Source: Candidatus Hydrogenedentes bacterium CG07_land_8_20_14_0_80_42_17 (GTDB taxonomy: Bacteria; UBA8481). Taken from it: a DNA stretch of 47,261 nucleotides. The notes beneath the pieces were generated by a model. It saw only the letters and a list, made by a program, of their open reading frames with translations. It did no database searches and was not told where the DNA came from. Location: positions 1-47,261 of the forward strand of contig PEWQ01000075.1 in the NCBI GenBank assembly GCA_002780065.1. The letters are read 5' to 3'. The position numbers and the translations under genes are program-made. This document shows, piece after piece, positions 32,816 through 41,265 of this stretch (within the stretch, counting starts at the first letter, position 1; each line of letters starts with the position of its first letter).

Positions 32816-34152
32816 TGAGAACTCTGGTCATACTTCCGAACGCAATCGGCGATGTAATTTGCGGAATTGGAATTGCAAAAAAGTTTCTCGAAGATGGTTC
32901 AGTGACGTGGATTGTAAATTCGTCAGCGGCAGGCGTATTGAAGAATGAAGGATTTGAGCTGATTCATTCCCCTTCGAAATCTGTGCAGAATATGAACAGA
33001 TTCGGCGCGCGAATCGAAACTATGCGCGGAGTTTTAAAAGACTTTCTTTTCGATCTATCGAAATTCGGGAAATGGGACAGAGTAGTGAATCTGCATCTAA
33101 CCAGAGCATCGTCATTGATAGCAGGTGGAGCTAGTGCGCAAGAATACAAAGGTCCTGCATTGAACGATAAAATTATTTCCGATACATGGTCGGACTTTTT
33201 TATCTCTTCAATTACTTTGGGATTGAATCCTCTCTTCGATGTTGCAGAACGTTATTCTATGATTGCAGGATTTAAAGAAATAGTAAGAACTGATTTTCGC
33301 CATAAGCGAATTAAAAATGAAAGACGTATCTGTCTGCATCCGGGCTCAGGCTGGGAAACGAAAAGGCTTTCAGTAAAGCAGGCGGCGGAAATAGCTGACG
33401 GTCTGAACGAATTCGGAGAAGTGGCAATCATCGGTGCTTCGCATGAAGCAGAGATGCTCGATGCAATAAAAAGAGAAATGAAATCCAAGCCGGAAGAATT
33501 CTGCCCGGGAAAAATAGATATTGCTTTGCAACAGATTCTCTCTTCATGCCTTGTCGTCACGACTGATACTTGGGCTCTTCATGCGGCTCGCGCAGCAAGA
33601 ATTCCAACAATCGCCTTACTTGGACCGACGCGTGTTTTTCCATCGAACTCCGGTTTCGCAATTTCGCCGTTTGAAGAGCCGTCATGGAAAGATAAAGATG
33701 ATACTTCCATTAACAAAATAAATTCTCGAGAAGTTGTAAAACTTGCGGAAAGCATTTTAGATGGAACCGAATTGGATTCCGCTGATTTTCAGAATTGCGT
33801 ATGGGATTGCAGAAATGACTTTCCCGCGCCTATAACTCCATTGCCTGATTCCGGAGCGAGAACGGCTCAGAGAATATTTGCATGGGCAAGAGGCAAAGCA
33901 TTCGCTGAAATTGTAAAGAGCATCTTTCCGGAGTTGCCGCAACCCATACTTATGCCGGCAAACCTACTCAAACAAAATTATAGAGAATTGCCTTCAATTG
34001 CAAAATTGAAAGAGAACTCTAATTCAGAGGGCAGAAAAAAGTTTCCGCTTTTTGAAACTACTTTTTCAGGAAAAGATGCTGAAAGAATTCAAAAGAGATG
34101 GATACAAAGAACATTGGAACTGATTTCCGACTTCGAACAAAATAATCGGTAG
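32815..34152 (+). CDS. GT9-family glycosyltransferase
   Basis: 445 aa from the ATG at 32815, which overlaps the previous stop (TGATG); the track's 32788 ATG lies inside the upstream gene. The N-terminus MRTLVILPNAIGDVICGIGI is the GT9 (heptosyltransferase) opening, and ICLHPGSGWETKRLSVKQAA plus VVTTDTWALHAARAARIPTI form the sugar-nucleotide half. An extra C-terminal region of about 110 residues (CVWDCRNDFPAPITPLPDSG and on) is unlike standard GT9 enzymes. It is co-transcribed with the Maf/GT9 fusion; the acceptor could be flagellin or a surface glycan. Confidence 0.8.
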   Translation: MRTLVILPNAIGDVICGIGIAKKFLEDGSVTWIVNSSAAGVLKNEGFELIHSPSKSVQNMNRFGARIETMRGVLKDFLFDLSKFGKWDRVVNLHLTRASSLIAGGASAQEYKGPALNDKIISDTWSDFFISSITLGLNPLFDVAERYSMIAGFKEIVRTDFRHKRIKNERRICLHPGSGWETKRLSVKQAAEIADGLNEFGEVAIIGASHEAEMLDAIKREMKSKPEEFCPGKIDIALQQILSSCLVVTTDTWALHAARAARIPTIALLGPTRVFPSNSGFAISPFEEPSWKDKDDTSINKINSREVVKLAESILDGTELDSADFQNCVWDCRNDFPAPITPLPDSGARTAQRIFAWARGKAFAEIVKSIFPELPQPILMPANLLKQNYRELPSIAKLKENSNSEGRKKFPLFETTFSGKDAERIQKRWIQRTLELISDFEQNNR

Positions 34153-34178
34153 ACATTACTCTACATTTCTGCTAAATA
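34150..34178 (+). promoter_or_regulatory. Candidate promoter of the B12 operon
   Basis: TAGACA (34150-34155), 17 bp, TAAATA (34173-34178), placing the start just before the riboswitch P1 stem. The -35 overlaps the stop codon of the GT9 gene. Confidence 0.4.
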
Positions 34179-34186
34179 TTTACTCA

Positions 34187-34384
34187 CGTAGGTTGCAATC
34201 GTTCTAAGAATGATTGATGAAAAGTTGATGAACTCAGCTTTTTTAGGGAAGACGGTGCGAAGCCGTCGCGGACCCGCCGCTGTAACCATGGACGAAAACC
34301 GCAATGTGCCACTATTCTGAGCTTGTCGAAGAATGGTAAGGCGCGGCGAGTAGGATGATGTGGGAGCCAGAAGACCTGCCTACG
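34187..34384 (+). promoter_or_regulatory. Cobalamin riboswitch
   Basis: The conserved core is present: GGGAAGACGGTGCGAAGCCG, then CGGACCCGCCGCTGTAACC, and the B12-box AGCCAGAAGACCTGCC at the 3' end. CGTAGG (34187-34192) and CCTACG (34379-34384) close the P1 stem. It binds adenosyl- or hydroxocobalamin and should repress the downstream btuB-tonB-btuFCD genes when B12 is plentiful. A peripheral arm holds a REP-like motif (34314-34334). Confidence 0.96.
34314..34334 (+). repeat. REP-like motif forming an arm of the riboswitch
   Basis: ATTCT-GAGCTTGTCGA-AGAAT (complement ATTCTTCGACAAGCTCAGAAT) is the kind of 'TTCGACAAGCTCAG' palindrome often scattered in intergenic DNA. Here it sits in the variable region between the riboswitch core and B12 box, flanked by partial complements. 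Confidence 0.45.
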
Positions 34385-34446
34385 AATTTATTTTTGGCGC
34401 GCGCGTCTCGAGGATAGGACGCGGAGTATGCGGGATTGAACACGGA

Positions 34447-34478
34447 ATCCCCGCTTCTATTGGAGCGGGGATTTTTTT
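34447..34478 (+). terminator. Riboswitch-controlled intrinsic terminator
   Basis: ATCCCCGCT (34447-34455) and AGCGGGGAT (34464-34472) form a 9-bp stem followed by seven Ts. GCGGGATT (34430-34437) can pair instead with AATCCCCGC (34446-34454) with one bulge, a plausible antiterminator, so B12 binding may act by transcription termination before btuB. Confidence 0.9.
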
Positions 34479-34498
34479 GCGCCCGAGGAGTTACAAAA

Positions 34499-36487
34499 AT
34501 GGTTAGGTTTATTGGTGCAGGTATCGGATTATTGATTCTTTGCTTTTCGGCAGGGGCATACGAAATTCCGACTGACTACGCTGAATATGAAATTTCAGCG
34601 ACAAGGTTGGAAGGATACAAATTGCCTTTATCGAGAACCGGCGCGGCGGTCACCGTCATTAGTCGAGAAGATATAGACAAAAGTGGAGTCACAACAATTC
34701 AAGAACTTCTTGAACGGCATGCCGGATTCAATATTTTTGATGAAAATGGAAATGAGCTCGAACATAAAGTTTCGATGAGAGGGTTCAAAGATGGAAATGA
34801 TATCGTCGTAGTGCTCGACGGAATGAGAATAAACGATCCAAATGGAAATTTTGTCGCATGGAATTTGATACCTTTGGAGTCAATCGATCGAATTGAAGTT
34901 GTGCGCGGCGGAGCTACTTCATTATATGGCCCGTATGCATTGTCAGGTGTCATAAAGATCTGGACTCGAAGAGGTAAAGAAACGAATGGAAGAATTACGA
35001 CAGGTATAAGTTCTCATGCAGGTCGAGATATGACAGTAAGTTGGGGATCAAGTACGGAACGAATCGACGGAAGCATCAATTCGACTGTGCGGCATGGAAA
35101 AGGATATAGAAATAATTCGGATTTTCATTACGAAGATCTTGGCGGAGAATTTGGAATTAGATTAGGTGACGGCAGATATGCAATTCAACTCCAGCGGCAC
35201 GAGGATAAAGTCGGAAGAGCAGGTGAATTAACGGAAGGAGCCATGTTGAGTTCACGGCAACAGACAGTGAAGCCGCTTGATTACGGCGAATTTGACCAAA
35301 CACGAATCGGCCTGTCCGCTCAGCATCCGCTCTTTGAAGGTGAGTTGAATTTGAGATTCAATTACCGCGAAAGAGATAGATTGACTCATTCTACGTCAAT
35401 TATTTTCGGAAACAGAACATTGACCTCAGACGATCTTTTTTCAAGAGCAGGAGTAGTCGAATGGTCTCGAAAATTCGGTAATCACGGCATTTCTCTGCTC
35501 TATGACGAAAAATATGACAATACTCTTGCGATACAGAAGAACGCGGCTACGAATGCAATGATGACGAACCGCACAATTACAGAGCGGACAAAATCCGGCG
35601 CGGCGCGAATCGATCTTGCGCTTGGCTCCGATTGGACTCTGACCGGAACTGCTCGTTACGATAATTTTAGAATATCGAATCGAGATAATCTCGGAGATAC
35701 AACGGCGGATGGTATTCGTAAATTCGATGAGTTCTCGCCAGGAGGCGCGTTGATATGGCATCCCGAGCCTCTCGGAAGAGACGGAAAGTTTTTCGTTTCC
35801 GCATCGCGCGGATATAAACCTCCGAACATATTCGAGCTTTATGCGTTTCCACTATGGGGTTCGAACAAAAATCTCTCACCCGCAAAATCAAAAACTATGG
35901 AAGCCGGCATTTTTATCGACCGTGATAAATTTGATCTTGGAACGACTCTTTTTGAGATTGATATGAAAGACGAAATATATTACGACCCTGCGACAAACAT
36001 GAATCTGAATATTGCTAAGACCGAACGAAAAGGAATTGAAACTTATCTCGGAATCGAGCTCGGAAAAAATCTTTCTCTATCAAGCGAATTGACTTGGATT
36101 GCTGCCAAGACAAAATTAAATCCAACTGCACTCCAAACGGAAGGAAAGCATATTCCTCAGGTGCCCGGCTTTCAATCGAGCACTACTCTTTCATGGGAGC
36201 CTGGTCGCTATTCGCTTGCCGTCACTCACAGGCATGTCGGAAAACAATGGGTGGATTTCGATGATGACAACAACATGTTGCAATTACCGTCTTATGATCT
36301 ATTTGACCTTACAGCATCATATCGTCCTCGCGAGACTGTAAAACTTGAACTCGCTGTAAAAAATATAGGCGGAAAGAAATATGTTTCAAGAGGTATAGAT
36401 TCATTTGACGGTTTCTGGAATCCGACAGTTTATTACAATCCGTCGCCTGAGACAGAATACTATGGTTCATTGACTTGGGAATTCTAA
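34499..36487 (+). CDS. btuB: TonB-dependent outer-membrane receptor, BtuB-type
   Basis: 662 aa from the ATG at 34499 (SD GAGGAG); the track's TTG at 34436 would start inside the riboswitch terminator. A signal peptide (about 1-21, LLILCFSAGA) leads into a plug domain (AAVTVISREDIDKSGVTTIQ; IVVVLDGMRINDPNG; IEVVRGGATSLYGPYALSGV) and a 22-strand-type barrel ending in YYGSLTWEF with the terminal Phe used for barrel assembly. The plug motifs are TonB-receptor hallmarks. The substrate, cobalamin, is inferred from the riboswitch and btuFCD downstream. Confidence 0.93.
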   Translation: MVRFIGAGIGLLILCFSAGAYEIPTDYAEYEISATRLEGYKLPLSRTGAAVTVISREDIDKSGVTTIQELLERHAGFNIFDENGNELEHKVSMRGFKDGNDIVVVLDGMRINDPNGNFVAWNLIPLESIDRIEVVRGGATSLYGPYALSGVIKIWTRRGKETNGRITTGISSHAGRDMTVSWGSSTERIDGSINSTVRHGKGYRNNSDFHYEDLGGEFGIRLGDGRYAIQLQRHEDKVGRAGELTEGAMLSSRQQTVKPLDYGEFDQTRIGLSAQHPLFEGELNLRFNYRERDRLTHSTSIIFGNRTLTSDDLFSRAGVVEWSRKFGNHGISLLYDEKYDNTLAIQKNAATNAMMTNRTITERTKSGAARIDLALGSDWTLTGTARYDNFRISNRDNLGDTTADGIRKFDEFSPGGALIWHPEPLGRDGKFFVSASRGYKPPNIFELYAFPLWGSNKNLSPAKSKTMEAGIFIDRDKFDLGTTLFEIDMKDEIYYDPATNMNLNIAKTERKGIETYLGIELGKNLSLSSELTWIAAKTKLNPTALQTEGKHIPQVPGFQSSTTLSWEPGRYSLAVTHRHVGKQWVDFDDDNNMLQLPSYDLFDLTASYRPRETVKLELAVKNIGGKKYVSRGIDSFDGFWNPTVYYNPSPETEYYGSLTWEF

Positions 36488-36510
36488 CTAAAGTTCAAAT
36501 TCATGATGCA

Positions 36511-36534
36511 GGGGCGCGCCTATGTGTGCGCCCC
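36511..36534 (+). repeat. GC-rich hairpin between btuB and the tonB-like gene
   Basis: GGGGCGCGC and GTGCGCCCC form a 9-bp stem (one G-U) with a 6-nt loop, ending 13 bp before the next ATG. There is no T-tract. It may be an mRNA stability element or a dispersed hairpin repeat, and could reduce translation of the TonB-like protein. Confidence 0.5.
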
Positions 36535-36547
36535 GTTGGGATGAGAG

Positions 36548-37384
36548 ATGGAAGCAATTAGAGAAGATAAGGTTTTTATAATGACTCTCGTCGTCTCGGC
36601 AATTTTTCACGCATGCATTCTGGTATTTGCCGAAGTTCATGTTTCAAATACAACATTTCAAAATGAAATTAAAGTTTCATATTTGAAACTTCTTGATAAT
36701 GTGAAATTAGATTTGCCGAAGATAACAAAAAATAAAATTACTATGCAGGAAAAAGTTTATGTTCCTATTTCTGAAGCATATTCGGGTTTGACAGAAAAAT
36801 ATGCGAATTCGCCATCCGAACATGTACAGAACCTATCAGAAGATGAAATTCCTATTTTGCCTGCTGCGCAAAACATACCAGTGCCGGAACATGCCGTGCC
36901 GACTCTAACGCATGCATCTACAGAAGAACAACCTCCGACAGCTATTTCAGCAAATATTCATCCAATTGATTTGCAAAGAAGTTCAGGGGGCATAAGAGAA
37001 GTCGGCGCCGGTTTTCCTGAAAATACACCTGCGCCCTCAACTATTTCTCTTCCACAAATGGATAGGGGAAATGATGTAAAAAATATTCGAGGTTCAGAAC
37101 CAACTCCAGCCGAATATTTTGAGTATCGGGATTTAGTAGGTAAAATATTGAAGAGTAAGGCAGAGACTGTATTTCAGCGAGGAACTTACAACAACGGTTC
37201 GATCTCATTCAAAATAAATATTCTTCGAAACGGCAAGGTATTGATTAAAGAATTAGAATCTTCCGGAAAAGATATTGAAGAGATGCTCAGAGAAATATTA
37301 TCCGGCACAAGGCTTCCTGAAATACCAACCTTGCTTGGAGAAGAAGTTCCATTAGCATACAGATTCAGGTTTGTGATAAAATGA
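36548..37384 (+). CDS. TonB-like energy transducer
   Basis: 278 aa. An N-terminal membrane anchor (IMTLVVSAIFHACILVF, about 11-27) is followed by a long disordered, Pro-containing periplasmic spacer and a C-terminal TonB domain (about 195-278; VFQRGTYNNGSISFKINILR, GKVLIKELESSG). TonB transmits proton-motive-force energy from ExbBD to outer-membrane receptors. Its place between btuB and btuF suggests a dedicated transducer for the B12 receptor. exbB/exbD are not in the window. It overlaps btuF by 4 nt. Confidence 0.85.
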   Translation: MEAIREDKVFIMTLVVSAIFHACILVFAEVHVSNTTFQNEIKVSYLKLLDNVKLDLPKITKNKITMQEKVYVPISEAYSGLTEKYANSPSEHVQNLSEDEIPILPAAQNIPVPEHAVPTLTHASTEEQPPTAISANIHPIDLQRSSGGIREVGAGFPENTPAPSTISLPQMDRGNDVKNIRGSEPTPAEYFEYRDLVGKILKSKAETVFQRGTYNNGSISFKINILRNGKVLIKELESSGKDIEEMLREILSGTRLPEIPTLLGEEVPLAYRFRFVIK

Positions 37385-38298
37385 AGAGAATATTTTCGCG
37401 CACCGCACATCCCTTTTTTATTCTTCTTTGCTCTTTATTTTTTATTTTGTCATGTTCAAAAGATAAAGCACCGCAGACTGAAGGTTATCCGAAAAGAATA
37501 GTATCTCTTGTTCCGTCTCTAACTGATGCTGTTATATTTCACGGAGCGGAAGATCGGCTTGTCGGCGTCAGCAAATTCTGCATTCCTGCAATTGAAAAAA
37601 GAAAATCTGTCGCAGTCATTAGTGATGCGCTTCGGGCAGATGCTGAAGCAATTGTAGCTCTCAAACCAGATTTGGTTTTAACTCATTCATGGCAGGATGA
37701 AAATATTCGAAAACAGTTGGAACGCGCCGGCATAAAGGTGATGATTTTGCCGGAGCCGGTAAGTCTTGGCGAAATAGCTCGAAATATTGAAACGGTTGGA
37801 ATAATTCTTGGAGACACCGAGTCGGCAAAAAAGCGAGTTGAAAAATGGAAAGACGATATTCGAAAAGTATTGGCCTTCGCGCCCAGTTCGGAGAGCCTCA
37901 GCTCGGAGAGCCCCAGCTCGGAGATCCGACATTTAAAAACCTACGTTCAAATCTATTCCCCCGGCAGGTGGACAATAGGAAAAAAAAGTTATCTTAACAA
38001 TATTCTTTTTGGTTTAGGGTTGGACAATATTTTCATAGACGAAGATTTTTCTTATAAAGAAGTTAACGATGAAAGCATCATAGATGCCGACCCTGAGTTG
38101 ATTCTATTTTTAGATGCTCATGATACAAGTTTAGCAAAAGATAAAGTGTTAGAGAAAACTTCTGCGGGAAGAAGCAATAATTTTGTATTTTTTTCAGATC
38201 GAGATATAACAATTCCCGGGCCGCGATTACTTGAGGCAATTATAAAGCTTAAAACAGAACTCGATAAAATCAGAAAAACGAATTCGAAACTTCCATGA
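37381..38298 (+). CDS. btuF: Cobalamin-binding ABC transporter lipoprotein
   Basis: 305 aa. A lipoprotein signal ends in the lipobox FILSC (Cys about residue 22). The BtuF-type binding fold is clear from KRIVSLVPSLTDAVIFHGAE, LVGVSKFC, and VALKPDLVLTHSW. About 160 residues in, the helical linker contains a Ser/Glu-rich stretch (SSESLSSESPSSE) from three tandem 15-bp repeats. The protein would capture B12 in the periplasm and hand it to BtuC. It overlaps both neighbours by 4 nt. Confidence 0.92.
   Translation: MKRIFSRTAHPFFILLCSLFFILSCSKDKAPQTEGYPKRIVSLVPSLTDAVIFHGAEDRLVGVSKFCIPAIEKRKSVAVISDALRADAEAIVALKPDLVLTHSWQDENIRKQLERAGIKVMILPEPVSLGEIARNIETVGIILGDTESAKKRVEKWKDDIRKVLAFAPSSESLSSESPSSEIRHLKTYVQIYSPGRWTIGKKSYLNNILFGLGLDNIFIDEDFSYKEVNDESIIDADPELILFLDAHDTSLAKDKVLEKTSAGRSNNFVFFSDRDITIPGPRLLEAIIKLKTELDKIRKTNSKLP
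37882..37926 (+). repeat. Three tandem 15-bp repeats inside btuF
   Basis: Three near-identical units (CCCAGTTCGGAGAGC, CTCAGCTCGGAGAGC, CCCAGCTCGGAGATC) encode (P/L)SSES-like repeats in frame. Like the array in the DppF-like gene, the unit is 15 bp and more GC-rich than its surroundings. Confidence 0.85.
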
Positions 38299-39302
38299 AG
38301 ATGCGGTATAAAGTTTATTTCGTACTGCTTGCCATTATCTGGATATTAGCCTTTTTTATATGTCTCAAAGTCGGCGCAATAGAAATGTCATGGAAAGAAT
38401 TCAGCAAGGCATTGATAAAAGGTTCAGATGAGGAGATAGTTAATACAATAATATTTAATCTCCGCCTGCCTCGACTATTGCTTGCCGCTTTGACAGGTGT
38501 GGCTCTTTCTATATCAGGACTGCTCTTTCAAGCTCTATTGAAAAATCCTCTTGCAGAGCCTTATATTCTTGGAATATCGGGAGGAGCCGGAGCCGGCATG
38601 ATGCTGGCTTTTGCTACAGGAATTAGTCCGATTCTTTTCGGATTTTCTACTTTGCCTTTATATTCTTTTTTAGGCGCGTTGATCACAATTATTTTTGTTT
38701 ATTCTTTCGCTGGCGGCCATAAAAACGAATTGCATGTCAATACGCTGTTGCTGGTAGGTATAGCTCTTCAAGCAATTCTCTCAGCATTTATCCTTTTCAT
38801 TCAGAATATTTTAGAGCCGATCGATATGGCACGCGCATTTGCAATAATAATGGGAAGGATTCCTTCACTGGAATGGGCTCAACTTTCATTTGTCTTTTTC
38901 GTTACGTTTCTTGGAATAATTCCAATCATACCTCTGGGAAGAAGTTTGAACGCGCTTAGTCTTGGAGATGAAAATGCTTTATCGGTTGGAATAAGCGTTG
39001 AAGGAATGAAACGTCTGATCTTTTTAATCGCATCGCTTCTGACAGGATCTTTCGTTGCTTTCACAGGGATCATAGGATTCGTCGGAATCATCGTTCCTCA
39101 CATTGCCAGACTCATTTTCGGAGCAGACCACAGAAGATTGATACCTGTATCTATTATTGGAGGTTCTTTATTTTTGATGGTTTCGGATACTCTTGCCAGA
39201 ACAATCTTTTCACCGACGGAATTACCTGTTGGAGTTTTAACGGCAATCATTGGCGGTCCATTCTTTTTATTTTTACTTGCCAGAGACGGTAAGAAAAGAT
39301 GA
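38295..39302 (+). CDS. btuC: Cobalamin ABC transporter permease
   Basis: 335 aa, the usual length for FecCD/BtuC permeases. About ten hydrophobic segments are visible, and family blocks RLPRLLLAALTGVALSISGL, KNPLAEPYILGISGGAGAG and GFVGIIVPHIARLIFGADHR (with the coupling-helix region) are intact. It forms the dimeric inner-membrane channel for B12. The start overlaps the btuF stop (ATGA). Confidence 0.94.
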   Translation: MKMRYKVYFVLLAIIWILAFFICLKVGAIEMSWKEFSKALIKGSDEEIVNTIIFNLRLPRLLLAALTGVALSISGLLFQALLKNPLAEPYILGISGGAGAGMMLAFATGISPILFGFSTLPLYSFLGALITIIFVYSFAGGHKNELHVNTLLLVGIALQAILSAFILFIQNILEPIDMARAFAIIMGRIPSLEWAQLSFVFFVTFLGIIPIIPLGRSLNALSLGDENALSVGISVEGMKRLIFLIASLLTGSFVAFTGIIGFVGIIVPHIARLIFGADHRRLIPVSIIGGSLFLMVSDTLARTIFSPTELPVGVLTAIIGGPFFLFLLARDGKKR

Positions 39303-40081
39303 GCGGCAAGATGCTGGAGCTGAACAATATTTCTTTTCAATATTATACAGGCTCTTTTTCAGTTGAGGCGGAATTAGTTGCGCGCAAAAGCGAATTAACA
39401 GTTATTGTAGGTCCGAACGGCGCAGGAAAATCGACAATACTTAAACTTGCCGCCGGATTGTTAAAGCCGTCTGCCGGAAAAATATTTCTTGAAGCAAAGA
39501 AGTTATCTGTAATGAGCCGAAAAGAAATTGCTTCTAAACTTGCGTATATTCCGTCAGAGACAAATTCAGTATTTGAATTCACAGGTCGCGAGATTGTCGA
39601 GATGGGAAGATATGCCAGAAAAGCTCCATTCGAACCCATGAACGAATCTGATCAGCGTGCGATCGAAAACGCGCTCGCGATGGTTGACGCTTCAGAATTA
39701 GAGAATCGCGATTTCAGAAATTTATCCAGCGGAGAACGCCAGAGAATAATGCTTGCAAGAGCAATTGCTCAAGAAGCGAATTGGCTGCTTTTTGACGAGC
39801 CAACAGTTCATCTCGATATAAAGCATCAAATCGAGTTTTTTAAACTTCTCAAAAAATTCGCTGTTTCTGAAAACAAAGGGCTGATTGTTGTGACTCACGA
39901 AATAAGCATAGCATCCATATTTGCCGACAGTGTTGCAGTAGTATCAAATGGCCGAGTCATAAGGTCAGGTTCAAGAGAAATACTTTTCGACAAAAAACTT
40001 CTCTTCGAGATATTCGGAGTGAATTTCGAATTCATAAACATTCATGGAAACAAAGTTCTTTTTCCACAGGCTGGAATTTAG
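39299..40081 (+). CDS. btuD: Cobalamin ABC transporter ATPase
   Basis: 260 aa. Walker A VGPNGAGKSTIL (about 38-49), the Q-loop region, signature LSSGERQRIMLARAIAQ (about 142) and Walker B WLLFDEPTVHLD (about 161) are all present, with the switch His in VVTHE. It powers BtuC. It is the last gene of the B12 operon and overlaps btuC by 4 nt. Confidence 0.94.
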   Translation: MSGKMLELNNISFQYYTGSFSVEAELVARKSELTVIVGPNGAGKSTILKLAAGLLKPSAGKIFLEAKKLSVMSRKEIASKLAYIPSETNSVFEFTGREIVEMGRYARKAPFEPMNESDQRAIENALAMVDASELENRDFRNLSSGERQRIMLARAIAQEANWLLFDEPTVHLDIKHQIEFFKLLKKFAVSENKGLIVVTHEISIASIFADSVAVVSNGRVIRSGSREILFDKKLLFEIFGVNFEFINIHGNKVLFPQAGI

Positions 40082-40096
40082 ATTCTAACAATTCTT

Positions 40097-40124
40097 TTGA
40101 AGAGACAGTTCTATATGATACTAT
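40097..40124 (+). promoter_or_regulatory. Candidate promoter of carAB
   Basis: TTGAAG (40097-40102), 16 bp, TACTAT (40119-40124), about 38 bp before the carA ATG. There is no PyrR-type or arginine-box motif that I recognise. Confidence 0.4.
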
Positions 40125-40161
40125 TCATCGACTTTTTCATTACAACAAATCGGAGAGAACG

Positions 40162-41265
40162 ATGAAGGCACGCCCAAAAGCGTTACTCGCTCTGGAAGAC
40201 GGAACCGTCTTTCAGGGAAGATCGATAGGAGCAAGCGGCTCCACCAGCGGAGAAATTGTCTTCAATACGTCTCACTGCGGTTATCAGGAAATTCTTACAG
40301 ATCCTTCCTATTGCCGGCAGATTGTTGTTATGTCATTTCCTTTGATTGGGAATTATAGTTTCGAAGTTGAGGACCAAGAATCGGAAAGAATACAGGTTGC
40401 GGGCTTTGCAGTTACGGAATCGGCAGGCATAACCTCCTCAAGCGGTTCTTCTCTTAATCTTCATGAATATCTCGAACGAAACGGAGTTGTCGGAATAGAA
40501 AATATCGATACGCGGGCAGTTGTCCGGCACGTTCGAAGCAAAGGCGCAATGCGAGCTGTAATTTCAGCATTGTATGAAGAACAAAAATCTTTAATAGAAC
40601 GGGCAAAGTCGATTCCACCGATGAAAGGTTCTAATTTGGTTGATGAGGTATGCTCATATCCTTCAAGAGAATATCTTCAAGTAAATGCCGGCGGCAGAAT
40701 TCCAATTGCGCTCATGGACTTCGGCGCAAAGCAAAGTATTATTAATTCATTAATTCAGCGTGACTGCAAAGTTATGATCTTTTCAGCGAGGACCTCAGCT
40801 GAGGAAATTTTGAAATCAAAACCGGCTGGCATTATACTTTCAAATGGGCCCGGAGATCCTGCGGCATTAAATGAAATCATAAGCGAAATTAAAAAATTTA
40901 TCGGCAAACTTCCGATTTTCGGAATTTGTTTAGGACATCAATTACTCGCACTTGCGGCAAACGCAAATACATATAAGCTCCCATTCGGTCATCGCGGCGG
41001 CAATCATCCGGTTATCGATCTCAAAACAAATTCAATCTCTATCACAAGTCAGAATCACGGGTTTGCTGTCGACGAAGAAAGTCTGCCGAAAAATGTTGAA
41101 GCGACAGAACGAAATCTTTACGACGGAACTAACGAAGGAATTAGTTTAACCAACACACCTGCTTTTTCTGTTCAATATCATCCTGAAGCGCGGCCTGGTC
41201 CAAGAGAAAGTGCAAAACAATTTGATAAATTTTTAAAGATGGTAAAAGAGTTCAATCATGCCTAA
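40162..41265 (+). CDS. carA: Carbamoyl-phosphate synthase small subunit
   Basis: 367 aa. CarA hydrolyses glutamine and tunnels ammonia to CarB. The N-terminal CPSase-S domain ([37 protein letters not shown]) and the class I glutamine amidotransferase domain with nucleophile Cys in [13 protein letters not shown] and catalytic HPE in QYHPEARPG are complete. Good SD (CGGAGAG) before the ATG. It overlaps carB by 8 nt. The enzyme feeds arginine and pyrimidine synthesis. Confidence 0.96.
   Translation: MKARPKALLALEDGTVFQGRSIGASGSTSGEIVFNTSHCGYQEILTDPSYCRQIVVMSFPLIGNYSFEVEDQESERIQVAGFAVTESAGITSSSGSSLNLHEYLERNGVVGIENIDTRAVVRHVRSKGAMRAVISALYEEQKSLIERAKSIPPMKGSNLVDEVCSYPSREYLQVNAGGRIPIALMDFGAKQSIINSLIQRDCKVMIFSARTSAEEILKSKPAGIILSNGPGDPAALNEIISEIKKFIGKLPIFGICLGHQLLALAANANTYKLPFGHRGGNHPVIDLKTNSISITSQNHGFAVDEESLPKNVEATERNLYDGTNEGISLTNTPAFSVQYHPEARPGPRESAKQFDKFLKMVKEFNHA

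Noticed and set aside
34436-34498. N-terminal extension of BtuB from the TTG at 34436
   Set aside because: It would be encoded by the riboswitch terminator and precede an excellent signal peptide with its own SD.
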